Assembly: GCA_029204225.1 (NCBI GenBank) | Contig: CM055113.1 | Location: forward strand, 24,424,357-24,488,356 | From: Diphasiastrum complanatum | Taxonomy: Eukaryota > Streptophyta > Lycopodiopsida > Lycopodiales > Lycopodiaceae | Length of the DNA: 64,000 bases | Direction: 5' to 3' | Shown here: positions 1-15,100 of the stretch, piece after piece | Numbering within the stretch: position 1 is the first letter of the stretch | Layout: every line of letters begins with the position of its first letter | The notes under the pieces: model-generated | Told to the model about the DNA's origin: nothing | Databases searched by the model: none | What the model saw: the letters and a program-made list of their open reading frames with translations, nothing else | Made by a program: the position numbers and the translations under genes

Positions 1-3000
1 GATTATGACTAGTAATATTTCTTTTTCTTTTGTTTAAAGATGAAAAGTTATTCAGCGTCTCCAATACTTTATAATCTGATCTTGCATGCATGTCATACGT
101 GAATCACGGTTGAGTACCAAGTGCCAAATCCAACAATTATATCAAAATGCAAAAAACTTTTCTAGTAATTAGAAAGTAACAATGACAACCATGTAGATGA
201 CACAAAATATTCAAAACACTTTGATCACTTATAAGCAATGGGTTACAAGGATATAATCTACAAATCATTGGCAATCATGTGGACATGGCACTGAGATCTA
301 GCATAGAAATTGCCATGGCTCTCATACACAAAGGGAGATGGATGAGCTCCATATCTCTAACCAAGTGAATAAGTCAATTTTTACATTATATACTATTTAA
401 TACCTAATATAGAAAAACTTAAACCCTGTTAGTAATTACTAGTTATCCTTGTTCAATAGCTTTTAGAGGTTTAAAGAGAGATCATCCACCTTCACTCATT
501 ATGGCTTCCTTTTGCACTTAGTAAAAGTTGACATACATTTGTTGAATATAAGAAATTTTTACCTCTAATAGTTGATGTATTCAGTCATATTTATATGGCA
601 CTCCCATTACTTGAACATTTTGTATTTGATATTTGAGGTACCTTGCTAGTAGTCTTTCACACCAAAAAAAATGGCAATGTTGAGTAAGTTTCCAACAAGA
701 TATTCTAGTATATCTATCAATCAATCACTGCTCCACAAGCTCCCAGTAACTTTTGAAGATGGTTGATGAAAAGATTGATGATGCTTAATATTGTTTACAT
801 AAGCATTCAAATCTCCAAGCATAACAAATGACAACAATATGCCATGTTTGTCATCTTCACCCCCCATCATCCTTGCTTGGATCAATCCTCCTTTGCCTAA
901 TGCATATATTTTCCATTGCACATGATGCTTTCACTTCATCCATTGTTCCAACTGAGGATGATTGATACTTTCTTCAACTCCAACATTGTGATAAGAGCAA
1001 TGATTTCTACATTTGAACTCTTGATCCCATATCAAAGAGGCTTATTATTATCATAGTCAAACTAGATTGTGGTAAATTTGACATTATTGTCAAGTAGCAT
1101 CTGGTTTCTTGTAACGAGACTTTAAAAAGTAATTCCTCAAGGATTTTTCTCTTGCAAACTATTAGATGTAATACTGGTCCTTAATAGTAATCAATATGCG
1201 TACATCAAGCTGTGTTAGGTCATCTAGTTTTCCCCAGATTTTCATTGGTTCAAATTTTCTGGCATGTATCCACACAATTATGATCATGTTAAGTGAAGTT
1301 GTCTAGTTAACTTGCATTAAATTATGATTTTTCAATAAACGACTATTCCATTTGTATTTAACATATTCAAAGGAAAATTTCTCAAATATTGAACATAAAA
1401 ATACTTGGTGTATATAATTGTAGTCCTCTATAAGAATATAATTACCAAGTTTATGGAGCACCAAACCTTGTCATTCAAAAAAATTCTATTTGATTTGATT
1501 TTTTTTTATGAATCTAGGCACTGTATTTGTAACCATGGGAGTGTAAGGACAAAATTGTCCTTGATTTACTATTTGCATTATGAATTACAAAATAGATTGA
1601 GTGATTCATCCTACAGATATTAGTTGATCAGTTGACAGTAAGACCTATCCAATCCAAGATCATAGCATATTGAAATCCTATTGTCAATAGTTGTCACTAC
1701 ATGTTTTGAATCCTTCTTAGAGGAACCAATATGCTTTGTGCTAGCTAAGGAATTGTTCATGACACATTGCAATGTAGTTTTGATCTTTCAGGTCCTTGAA
1801 TCCACTTTTATTGCCCTTTCTCCATTTGAGATATTTCCATACCTCTTTCTCAATCATGTAACATAGTACTTTATCTTAATGATGGCCTTTCTAACAACAA
1901 CATGAAAGACGTTGACATTTCAGAAAAAGCCAACAACAAAATTGAGATGAGAAAGTGAACATCATAAACATTGAGATAGACATATTAGTTCACACAAATG
2001 TTGTTAATGTGCCCCTTCGCAAACTAGATCATTTACATTAGTTTAACTCATCCATGATCGTTGACTCATCCATGATTGACAAAAAACTGGCAGACAACAA
2101 ATCATAAAAGGCAATAGAGAATAGAGTCAATGGACTACAAAATTAGCTCAAAATTACCTTTGAGGAAGCCAAGGTCCAAAAAGAGACCAATCAGAAACTA
2201 GGTGCTAAGGTGGAACTTATTGGAAGCACAATTTGATGCTATGCCCTAGTTTCAAATTTACGTAATTACTTGAAAATTTTACGTTAATAACTCAACGTTA
2301 ACAAACGTTAATAACTATTAAATTTCAAAAAAATTTCAAACAATAATTGCCAAAGTTCTTTAGAATCTTAAGTACATTTATATCTTAATATTGACTATGA
2401 CTTTTTTTTCTCAATGAGATTTTGATATTTACGTAATTACTTGAATTTGAAATCCTTTATGCTATGATTAAGGAGCATGACTATCTTAGAAGAACAATCC
2501 AAGCAACGTAATTTTACCAACAAGAAAAAATAGTAGTTGTTAGGCCCCATCCCCAAAAAATCTCCAAGAACAAATAATGCTCGACAACAGTTTCTTGGTC
2601 AAACAACAAGATTGGCTCCCCACTTTAAACAATGAATGACAAAGAACCCACAAAAGAGATTCAACCATCCACGAGATCCACCAAATATCAATGTCTTTAA
2701 TTCTTTGTTGACAAACCATAATGCATTAACAAGAGATACAAATCTCTATAAAGAAATATCCTTTGGCATCAAGGTAATTACATCCTTCCCTATTGTCTCA
2801 ACAATTTAGATAGTAAACTACAACAAATCGAGCCACAACCAATATGAACGTAAACAATTTTCTGAGGTAGATGAATGTGCTCAATTGGAGTATTTTCATG
2901 TGCCTAGAGAAGTGCAGGTTGACAACAAATACCATCCATTGCATTGACAGCATCCATGGAACTTGGTGCTACTTAACAGCATAAATAGCATTTTAAATCA

Positions 3001-6000
3001 TAGTCCAATCTCCCCAAATGAAAAGAATGTTATTTAGCGATAGGCCAAGCCCGAACATTACCGTATCAGGGCGAGTGCCATGCTGATCAGTTTATGGGAT
3101 ATCAGTTCGTTTTGTTTTATGCATAAGTATGAATAGTTTTTAGCATATATATTGTTTATCGCTAAAAGGTATGGTGTGGACACATGTGCAGGTGTTAGAG
3201 CAAATCCATGTTATGCTAACCCTCGTGACTCTAGTTTCGAAAAACAAATCACGCACTACTGTCCATACTCCTGAGCAAATCTATGCTTTTTAGTCGTATC
3301 TCACCATGTTCTGATATGACAACTGAATGTGTTTTAAATTTTGCAAAAGCCATGATTGAATAAACTTGCGTTTATCAAGACTCCATATTCAACCCGTGGT
3401 GTTTATGACATTGTTTTGGATAGGTTACATATTATCGGTGGGGTTTTCGTGGTTTTTACAAGGTATCAGGGCAGATCCGTGCCATTCTAATACTTTTGTA
3501 AGAACCGTTCATCTTACGCAAATCCATGTTGTCTAAGATAATTCAAAGAAAAACCTTAGTACGGGACGACAAAGGTGTCATCATTACCAGAGTTGTTAAA
3601 TCGTTTACAAGTTGGTAGTATCTAAATAGGTAAAAAGAGACATATTTCAGCATTTAGAGTCATTACAAGTCATATATCCATATAAAAACACCTTCCCTTT
3701 GAGCGTAAGCGGTGTATGCAGAGTCTGAATTTTGTTGCGAGAACTCATACCTGGATGATCGCAGATGTGTTTTCTTGTGAGGATGCCATGTTACTCCTTC
3801 GAGTGCTCTTGCCTTCTTTAGAATCAAATCATTCATAACATTATTGTCAAATAACGTATAAAATCGAACTTAGTATATCGAAGAAAGCCTTTCACTTAAC
3901 AGCTTATATCAATTTGGGAGCTAGTGGTTTTATGTATATACCTATGCAGACGCTTATAGAATTATGGTCCGAAATCGAACCTAATCGAAAAAGAAAGTCG
4001 TAGTAATACTTGATGCTACAAGAAGCGCATGTTGTATCTATTAGTGATTGAACACTAGTATTCTCTTTGAAATAGAAACCAGTCAATAGCATGATAGCAA
4101 CCTGGCTAAAGCATGAGATATACTAAACAAAACCAAAATGTGCAGTTACCTTAGTTGTAACTCTTGTATGATAGAATGAAAATAGAGCTGATCCTTTTCT
4201 GGACATTGTATATTACCTTTCAGTATTCAGAAAACAACCGAACAGTCATGCTATCCTTTGAAGGATAGTAGTGCTTATTTTGTACTATAGTTAACAAGCA
4301 AGTTATCATCCTTAAATATATATCATAATGCGTTGATCACACAAGAGTATTTGTGGAGCAAGGAAGTGCCTCATCGCTAGTCATTTAGATCAAAGAAAAC
4401 TTCTGAAACTACACAAAGAATGTGACGCATGCCTATCACTATCATGTGGTAAGTATTGTGTGTGGAAGTCCATCGCGGACAGTGGACCATTTACATCCAT
4501 TTTTTCAAGCACAAAACTTGAGGAGGTCCATCGCTGGTCAACAGACCATACTTTGTCAAATAAACCACATTATCTTCCTTGCTCGGGACAGCGGACCAAT
4601 TCATACAAAAAAAATCCACACAAAGAGAGTGTGATCCCTTGTTGATCATTCAAAAAAGGTTTATACCATTCACATATCGTAAAGAGACGAAAGCAATGAT
4701 ATGAAATGAGACAAGCCACATACCGTAAATCAGAAAAGGATGATTTCAAGCCAGATAGGGCGCATTCCCTGCCATGAGTAGATCTCCAAACTTGCTTCCC
4801 ACCATATCGTAGAGAAGTCTCATTCAAAGACAGGTGATACATAGCAGTTCCGGAGGAAGCTTTGTGGAAGAGCCCTATTAACCAAATTTGGTGGAAAACT
4901 ATTTTTCGAAAAGTGCAATAAATGGTTGGGTTGGTAAAAAAAGAGACAACCCACCAACTGACCCGCCAATAGTGAATTTCTTAGGGGGCAGTTAGCTCCC
5001 TATAAGGGATAACTAACTGCCCACCATCAAACCATTAATATAATGTGGTAGATCATAGGACAAACCCGGAAATGCTTTTGTTAAAAGAAGTTTGTTAATG
5101 ATAAGGCAAAGTTTATCCCTCATAAAACCATTTTTTTGAAACGCGTTTAGCAAGATTGCTACCTCTTTTATAAAAGTATCTTGATTGTTGTAGCAATACA
5201 TTGCAGAAATGACTTGAGAAATAATCACTTTGTAGGAATTGTAAACTGGTCTATTGGAGGCCAGATGTATGTATTGTAAGTACTGAAAAGGTAAGTCTCT
5301 TGTTTTATCAAACTTGGAGAGTTGAGAAACACTTGTGTCTATGACCCATGTCTTAATAATAAGTCTCTCATTTATAAAAAGTTTCTAAGCTTGAAGAGCC
5401 CTTGGCAACCCTAACATGACCTAATGCATCCTTGATGAGAAAGGTGTATCATCTCAAATGAGAAGCAATCCTTTTGTTCGTTTTTATGAAATTTTTATTT
5501 TTAGTAGTTATGTCCCTAGAGGTTCACGCTAAGAAATCTATAGCCAAAACCCTCTCTGACTATGCTTGCCCAAGCACTATGGACCATTTGAATGGGGCTC
5601 ATGTTGAACAACAAATATGGAACTGTACATTATTAGCCTAAAAATCTCTCCCGTGGCCAGCAAGCCCCATGGTGGTGAAATGACTTGTTAGAAAAGGCCT
5701 AATTCACTGATTCAAGGTGTTTACTGAAACACATGTTGCCCAGCTAGCTAGCGGTTAACTTTCACTAATTTACCTTATTTGCAAAAACTGTCAAAGTGTT
5801 GCTGGTACTGAAGTGGTCAATTCTGATTTTAAATTTCTAGATGGCTGCTATTTAAATTTAGTTTAAAAAATTTTCACCTATAATAGAATGTTTCTACAAT
5901 GATTTCCTCGTGACTATGTCATCAAGTATTTCAAAAAAAATTGAGATCTGAATTTTTAGCACCTTTATGGAAAATTAGGTGGAAAGGTCTCTCTTCTATC

Positions 6001-7517
6001 AACTTGACCAACTTCAAACATTTTGCCTACTCTCTCGTCTCTCGATTTTTGCCTTTAATGAAGATTTTTCCCTTCTTACAGGACAAGTGCCCCTTTTCTG
6101 TCCTATTAAAAGAGTCGCCCCATTTGATATGGCATACATGTTATAGACCATCCAGCACATGGAGGCTACATACATGACTAGACATATACTCTCAAGTTTT
6201 AACCACTACAAAATGTAAGATACCCAATAAGAATTATTAAAGTTGATGTTAAGAATATATTCTGACCACAACACAGCTTGTAAGTTTCTTGAAACAAAAT
6301 GCACCTACACCTCCATAGTTTTAGCATGGTGCTAAAACTAGATTATCATTTCACAATGTATACACAGCATACTTGCAGATTTACAGTTCAAACTCTTCGA
6401 TTGAGCACGTCTTTAAATACTCCAAATCTCCAACCTTGACTTCATCCTGAATTGCAGACCTCAATCTAGTAATACATTTCGTCATACAGTTGTTTTTGTA
6501 ATGGGTTATTATTTGAAAGAAAGGATAGCCTCCAAACTTTAGATTAGAAAGAAAATACCATTTCTCGTGTCATTATTGACAACCACCATCCAAGCCATAC
6601 TACCATTACTTATAGAAATTTAAGAATATTATCAAAAATTTCGATCCATGTATGGCCAAACATTATTCTACTGCCCTGCCAAAAACTGTGGGTCAATAAT
6701 ATAATGAAACTGAAAAGGAAATCATGTTACAGGTAAGTGATGAACTTTTATTCCAAAAGAGTACAAGTAAATAATCAAAGAGCATACAGGTCAGATGAGG
6801 ATAAGAACTCTCAAGATATAGCATGAGCAAAGCATGCATTCATATGCATGCTATGCATATAAATGCAAGGCAAGTTTGCAAGTTTGTCAAAGTTGTTATC
6901 GACCTTGGATACACTGTTGTCATCAAGACTTTTCACCAGCTGATGAAAGAATTGACATACTAAAAGAAATATAGGAACAGATGGCAAATTCCATCCGCAA
7001 CCCCACTAGGAGGAACGAAATCACTGTCAAAAGTATGATAAATCCCATGCTTCAACTATACTAAAATAAAAATGTAAGAGTGAGTTTGAGGCTATGGTAG
7101 TACTAATAAAGCAGCTGCAAAAATGACACCGGACATTTCCAAAATGTCATTAGTAGGGCCAACTGTAATATTATGAAGCCTACTACTACACCTCAGTGGC
7201 TTATCAGTATTTAAAAGTCTGTCCCATCTCCTTATCCTAAATTATTTGAGTTCACTAAAAATTCACATTTAGCATCATGAACTAAAAGTAATTAGCAGGG
7301 CCAGAAGTAATAACTGACATTCAAAATTTTTGAGAGGCTCTTCCAGAATCTAGTCAATCTCTGATGAAAATTGTCTGAATTTTGCAATTTCATGTTCTTC
7401 ATCAACCCAGGGAGCCGGTATTAAGAAATAGAAAGCAAGCTAAAAATTTCCAAAGTACTTCAAGCATGTTGCTGGAGCTGGAGTAAGCTTGTGCTTGCAT
7501 ATATTTCGAGCTATCCA
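1..7517. other. AT-rich intergenic DNA, no convincing gene
   Basis: I found no open frame here with recognisable protein motifs; the longest frames are under 100 codons and look random. Around 3060-3530 there are several degenerate copies of the plant retrotransposon primer-binding motif (TATCAGGGC) and a repeated GAGCAAATCYATG word, which suggests a decayed LTR-retrotransposon leader. A short repeat pair (TTACGTAATTACTTGAA) lies near 2258 and 2428. The left part also lies downstream of the RAD23 stop codon at 7518, so its 3' UTR and polyadenylation site should be within the last few hundred bases, but I could not place them. Confidence 0.5.
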
Positions 7518-7634
7518 TTACTCATCAAACTCCGCTGCGTGCTCTAATAGATAATTTGCAGCTAGTTGCTCATTTTTATCACATGCAAGAAAGGCTTCTA
7601 TCACAAGAGCTCGATCAAATCCCATTGCTTCAAG
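7518..7634 (-). CDS. RAD23: RAD23 exon 12 (UBA2 and stop)
   Basis: 38 codons plus TAA: the second UBA domain with the MGF motif ([18 protein letters not shown]) and the usual C-terminus ending AAEFDE. Confidence 0.95.
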   Translation of the reverse strand, partial: LEAMGFDRALVIEAFLACDKNEQLAANYLLEHAAEFDE

Positions 7635-9380
7635 CTGCAAAGAAAAAAGCATATCAGAGTAAAAATGCCAAACAAAAGATCGCGAGAAAATTTTACATCA
7701 TCCTAAGCAAAGAGTTGTACCCGATCAATGGCTTCCCGCTCTTCTGGTGTCACATTAATAGTTTGTGGCATTGCTTCACCTATATTTCCAAGCAAATCCC
7801 TGCAATCCTCATTTTCAGAAGATAATTCGAAACAATTTTTGATGGTCCAATTGTATAAAAATTGTACAAAGCCAACATTCTTATTACCCAATAATCGAGT
7901 CACAGAATTATACTGTTACACTAAAAATTCCCAAGGCAATCTCTGCAAAACCAGTACCATACTTGAAAAAGCTTGCTGTGAAGATTAAAAGTAGAAACAT
8001 ACTGTGCTTACCCTTCAGCACCTTCAGCCACTGGTTCATTGATAAGACGAAGAAATTCTGCCTGATTTTCATTAATAAGTCGCAAAAGTTGAGGATTCTG
8101 CTTTCCAAGCTCCTGAAGCATGGGCTGGCTCATGCATGTTACAAAAAGGGTAAGCACAACTAAATTTATGTGGCTGCCTCCATATCACCATCCGAATATT
8201 AGATAAGACCATCAGAAATTTAATCACAACTAACCTGCAGAATTTGGGGATTGACCTGGACCATGGTACGCAGTGCTTGAAACTGCCAGAGAGATGAAAG
8301 CATTAGGGTAAGTCTAAAATTTCTTCAGCTTTCAGAGCTTCACACATATTGCAACTGCAAGCTAGTCAGTGATTTTCAGGAAATTTTGTAGCTTAGTTGA
8401 TTGTCTAATATTTCCTACTGGCTATCAAAAGAATATGCACAGAGCTGCATCAACAATAAACTAAAACCTACTTCAACTTTCCAATCTGCAAACTAGTTAC
8501 AAGTAAAAACTGCAAAAACACTCTCAACCTGACAGCACTTTTGTTAAAACAATCTTTTACAAATGGTTCATGTTGAGTTATTGGTCATTTACCTGGGGAT
8601 TGTTTCGCAGGAAATCCAAGGTACCAACAGCACCTCCGGCACCTGCTATTCCTGGCATACCCTACATTCACCCTAACGAATCCATACATTTTGCTATACA
8701 AAGCTAATAATTTAAAAGTAGCAAAAGAGCTCGTTCAGGACACCTGATAACAATATAATTTTATGCATCTCTATGTTGGACTCCAAAACAGGAACATCTA
8801 TGCCTAGAAGCATATGAAACCAACCTGAGGAAATAAGTCCAAAGGGACAGCATTAGGTCCACCCAGAGGAGCGGCCTGAGCACCAACAGCAGGGACAACT
8901 GGAACTTCGCCTATTTCAGCAGAAGCTGGAACTGCAGGTCGAGAGACTGGGATAGCCACCTCAGCAGACTCTGGAATGCCCTGAACCAAACAGTTTCTTG
9001 AACTCATACTCTCTTTTTCTACCTCAGTTTGATTTCACTACAAAATAACTCCATTAAAGCTTAGAGGCTAATTGCAATTCATACACTGTAAAGATATTCT
9101 ACTGCGCGTTCAGGGTTGTTGTACGCAGCACGAAGGGCACGAACAATTGTATCCCTGTCCCAACTTCCACTGCCTAACTCCATTAATTGTTGAATGGTTT
9201 GCTCAAGAACAGAACCTGCAACAACATTTGATGCAGCATGGCCATATATATCACCAGTAGATCTGCACCACAACAACTAGAGGTAAGTACAAACACAGTA
9301 ACTGAAAAACTAAGCTGAACAGGCTGAAGTTGGTAGTTCAGATCAATTAAAGGTATAACAAGGTCAGTTATGAGCCAAAT

Positions 9381-9459
<79 letters not shown>

Positions 9460-10321
9460 AACTGTACTGATTAAAAGAACCATAATTTCTGACAGAAGCT
9501 CAAAATTGAAATCTCTCCTCGAGGAGAGATGCTATGCTTACTCTAGCTTAACCATCCATACTCTGAGCTACTCTAGCTAATCCCAGATTCTAAATATTCA
9601 ATCGATCGGCAAATAAGGCTCACCACTATATTCAGTCTTCAAAAACACAAAGCAATTACTTAGTAGCACTAAGCACATACCTGGATAGCTCAGGCTATAC
9701 TGATGAATCATAATAAACTTTGATAGTTCATGGCACAAGGAACAAGTTTGTTTCAGATATGCAGAAAAATTTACATAGTAGGTTGACTCCAAAACATAAC
9801 TTACAGTGATGAGCAGTGTTTCTTTGACATAATCAAAAGGCTTTTCTTTTCCTTCAGATTTAAGCATGACTTACTTGTGGCTTATTCAACTTGACAAACT
9901 GCTTAATATTTAAATCTACTTCGAAAAGGATCTCAGAAAACAATTTTTTTTGCAGTTTTGGACTACAGAGGGTACCAGTACTGTATGGGAAATTTTTTGA
10001 GCAAATTATTTTTTTTCTTTTACAATTCGCGATTCAAACAGCAATTCGCGAATCGCGGCTGCCCCTTTGCTGACATGATTCAGAATCGCAGTCCAAATCC
10101 CGGTTCAGAATCACGATTCAGAATCTTCCTAGAATCATTTTTTTTTTTTTTGGGCAATATGGGTATCAGATGAAAGCTCTAATTAAGAGCATCATTACTG
10201 TGTAATTTGCCGAATGTTTCGGGTGCAGGATGGTCCAGTAACTCCCAGCTTTACGCTATAGCTCCTTTTAATATAAAAAATTAACAAAAGAAAGAGAATG
10301 AACCAATGTGTTCATAATAGG

Positions 10322-10363
<42 letters not shown>

Positions 10364-10461
10364 ATCACAACAAACTGAACAAAAACCATGTTGAATCATT
10401 TTGAACCATACTGAACCTTAAATGAAACATTTTTCAACCATATAGAATTGTTTTTCAAACA

Positions 10462-10515
<54 letters not shown>

Positions 10516-12030
10516 CTTGATGCCTTACTCCAACTCATCACATATATTCAGCGTGTCAGTGCGTTCCAGTCTTCTGAGCAGAGATATACTCAGGCTACTC
10601 TCATTTCATCTCAGCATCTTCACAGTCAGGGATACCATGTGGCTTGGTTCTCTCAGGCCTCCAAACTTCTTAGCACACTCGGGGCATCTCTATCACTGCA
10701 CTTCCTTCTGGTACCCATGACTACATCAAACGATTCATTTATAGAGCTTACCTTGATCGAGCCTGGTATGGTCAGTTGGGTGTCAAACCCGACTTTTATC
10801 GGCTTCATTTCTTGGAGACAGATGTATCAGGGTCTCCACTGCTACCACTATACCTACGATCTGGATTATCAGAGTTATGGTATTTAACACCTCTAGATCC
10901 TTCATGATGAGACAGGTGCTTTTATGGGAGGAGCATCCACTTGAGGTAGTTGACTCCTACACATACCTAGGGGTGGTATTTTTTTATCCCACTTTCAGCA
11001 TGCGACAGGCGGCATTTTCCCGACCACGGAAGGGTTATGCATCGTCGGTGGAGTTGGAGAGATTATGCTTCAGCTCACATGTTAGAGATGCGACTAGTAA
11101 GTGCCGACTCTTTGACACTATGGTCGTTCCCTCAGCTCTATATGCATCAAAGACATGGAGTACTGGCTTGACAGCTACCGAGTGGGCGCGCATCTCACGA
11201 CTTCAGATTCATATGCTCTCTCAGATGATACGGCCCTCTATCCCACATCATATTATATTGGCAGAGTTTGTCGTCCCCCCTATTCAGATAGAGGCATTGT
11301 TCCATATTGTCACATTCATACAGCGCCTAGAGGATCTTCAGGGTAGAGACACACACTATGTTGCAGCAGCTCTGTCGTCCTCCCAGCACCTACACCAGGG
11401 ACACTCCTCGTGGTATTCCCAGGCCTGTCATCTCCTCTCCACATTGAGTATTCGCATTACGGATCTACCAGCTGGTACTCATCAGTATATTAGAGGATAC
11501 TTATACAGGGCATATCTTCAAAGCACTTGGCAGGATTCGTCTGGGGTGAAGACGGAGTTCTATCGGACACATTTTCTATCTCGGGATCCTGCTGGGTATC
11601 CCATTGTATCCAGATACCTAGTGGACAGTATCTCACACAGACTGCGGATAGTGATGGGTCAGTTCCGGGTTTCCTCTCACCAGTTAGCCATTGAGACTGG
11701 TAGATACAGGGGCATCCCGAGAGATGCGCGGATTTGTAGTATGTGTGATCTACATGGCGTAGACACCACCGATCATCTACTTGACGACAGAGAGACGCAG
11801 CTCGCACAGAGACAGTGCCACACCATACTTTACATCATTTTTTCTCACAAAGCAGAGAGACATCTATGATGCTTGACTCTCCTTGTGCATAGTACTATTT
11901 CCTGTTTTATTGTAATCTTGTTTCTTTTAGGTGGTTGAGCTTTCACGCTCCCACCGAGCACACTTGACATGTACCTTTTTTTTCAGTCCTATGTACCTTA
12001 GGGTATTCCATGGACATTAATAAAGATCTT

Positions 12031-12101
<71 letters not shown>

Positions 12102-15100
12102 ATAAACCATAAAACCGAAGTTACCGAACTAAAACCACAAAGAACAGTATTGAATCATGACACTGTTGTGAATAGGATCATCATAATATATAATATCGGG
12201 CCACATGGCACCAAAATGGGGTACAATGATGTTCCATGAACGTAATGAAAACTATACAACTAGGACTCGTCGGAGTCATGGTAATTAAAATCCTCCGAGT
12301 CTGTGCCTGTCTGCTGATCCCAAGGGTCTGCAGATGAATCAGAACCGGAGGGAAGCCTGCCGAAGAAGAGGGACGAGAAGGACCCGCTGTCACTGACCCA
12401 ACATGCTGATGCTCATGGATCTGAACCAAGCCCTGCTGCTACGGATGGAACTGGAGTGGCCTCGCCTGGATGATGCACAACACCTAAACCCTGCCCAAAA
12501 CGTGTTGTACTAGGCCATGCACCTGTACCATGCCCTGCCCGTGATGTACTAGGCCCTGCACCTGTACCATGCCTTGCTCGTAATGTACTAGGCCCTGCAC
12601 CCATAGTAGGCCCGCCTGTGAGCTCTGCCTGTGAGCCTATAGTTGCTCCTGCTACCTGTCCCTGTCTACAACCCTGTGATATGGCATCGGGCCCAAACAT
12701 ACTAGACAACCTCTACATCTACTCGTCGAAAATCCCCAACTGGCCCTCTGACCTGTAGTAAGTGAGCCCTAACCCTGGTGAGTGATCCTGTGAAGTGACC
12801 ACCACAATGCAAAAATCTCCATCTGCGGGTTCCAAAGCCATGGTGTGTACCCACATCCCCCTTGGTAAGCTCAACCTCGGCCCAAAGGCCTCGGCCCCGC
12901 ACCGGCATCGTGTCAACACAAAATCAAGCCTGCAAACAAAAATAAGCAAGCAAACGTTCAGTAGAAGAAAATACACTGCATTGAACAACAATACCAGGCT
13001 ATAATAGAGCTCAAAACATTAGAGCATACATCACAATGATTCCAATTCATACATCATAGCAAGTGCCAAAAAACACATGGGATTAGGGCGTGGGATAGAA
13101 TTATTTTAGTATGAGCGATAACGGGCAGTTGTTGTCGGCGTGGGAGTCCGTGCAGGCGTAAAGGAGTGCAGTGTAGGCCTAAACCATGCCCCAGGCAGAT
13201 GCTTGCACGATGCTCCACACCTAAACCCTAAAAAACATGGAATTAGTGTTAGAATTAATGGTTAATTGTAGAGGCCAGCCTGCGTGCTATAAGGCCTATT
13301 TCTATTTTTAGTATAGGTACCTAAGTTAGTACCAATTTTGCTAGAATAGTATAGAAATCTATTTTAACCAAGTTAGCATAGATTTCTATTGTTAAGACTT
13401 CATAATTAGCATTTCAATTGCTATTGTAGTAGAATAGCTTTTGCTTTTCATTGTGCACAGCCTCTATAAGAGTAGATGGGCGCCCACCTCCATTGTTATC
13501 TCAGTTTCCAGCTTATGAAGCATAGCTTCTTGCAGTCTCTCTTCTTCTTCAGCTTGTGGTTGATGTTTTGTGTGAGTACTAATAAGATTAGTCTACTCCG
13601 ATTAGAGAATCTCTTCGATTCTAACATGGTATCAGAGCCATCTCGTTAAGATCGGGATCTACGGAAGAAGGAGATCAGCGCTGCAGGTTTTACTGGTGGA
13701 GATCGCATCTAGTGGAGGTGCTATTTGGTGAAGGTTGTATCTGGTGGAGGCGTCATCCTGTGCAGATTTTTCTGGTGGAGGACACATATGGTGCAGGTTA
13801 GCTTCTGGACAGGCAGCATCTGAGGGCGGCACATCTGGTGCATGTCACAAAGCTACAGGTTACAGCAGGTGCAGGCAACATCTGAGGGCGGTAGCAGCTG
13901 GGGACAGTTAATATCTGAGGCAACAACGACCAGACAGATCAAGACAGGTAGTACTTGAGGCAGCAAAGACCAGGACAGGTCTGATTCAGGGCAGGTGCTA
14001 ACCGGACAGTTCTAATCTGAGGCAGTAGAGACCAGACCAGGTCTAATTCAGGGCAAGTGCTAACTGGACAGGCAGTGAGCAGATTTCTACAAGCAAGAAG
14101 AACTGAGGAAGGCAGAATCTGGGACAAGCAGAGACCAAATAGACAAGATCTGAACAAGTGATATCTAGTGAAGGCAATAATTGTACAGGTAGTTGTCCTC
14201 AAAAATTGTTGCATGCAATTATATTCTTAGTGGAAAGCCCATCATTTTTGTAAAAAGATGGGCAGTCTGAATGAATCTGTTCTTCCATAATCAAGCAAGT
14301 TAGATGGATCTAACTACAGCTTGTGGAAGTTCAAACTTCAGAATATCCTTCAGGACAAAGATTATTGGGAAATTGTCATGGGACAAGAGGTGATGGCTCA
14401 CGGTCTCAATGATCAAGATAGAAGGGCATTTGAGAAACGGGTGCAACGTGCGCATCATATTATCAACTTATCTGTGAAGGATAAGGTGATTCCGTTGATC
14501 AGGAATGCAATTGGGCCTAAGGATGCATGGGATATCCTTAAGAACACATATGAAACGGTAAGTAAGTCTCGAGCGTTGTTCTTGAACAATAAGCTTCATA
14601 CCTTGAAAATGGAATCACAAGAATCCATTACGGATTTTATTACCAGGGTGAAAGATCTAAGAGATCAGTTGTCTTCTATAGGGGAAATTGTACTTGATAA
14701 TACTCTAGTACAAATTGTTTTGAATAGCTTACCATTACAATATCAGAACTTTGTTATGACACTAAGTTTGAGGGAGAGATCGCCGACATTTGATGAGCTC
14801 AATGGTTTGCTACTTCAAGAGGAATTACGAAGACAAAACTTGATGTCTAGAGAAGATTTCAAGGCACTGGGATTCTTTTCCAAGAATCAAGGTAAGAAGG
14901 GCAACAATAAAGGAGGCAAAAAGGATCAAAAGCAAGGAGGGAAGGACAATACGGAAAAAGGAGATAGTTCCAAATCTAATCCAAAGAGAAATGGCAGTGG
15001 TAATTTTTGTGGCAAGTATGGTCATTTTGCATTTGAGTGCAGGAAAAAGAAGGCTATCCAGGACAAGAAGAAGCAGTCAGGCAACTTCATTGAAGACGAA

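Noticed and set aside
9405..9456. Repetitive Arg-Glu / Ser-Leu reading frames across the (GA)n and (CT)n tracts (also 29165-29400, 31045-31434, 43091-43601)
   Set aside because: They are translations of dinucleotide repeats; the open frames come from the absence of stops in CT/GA runs, not from genes.
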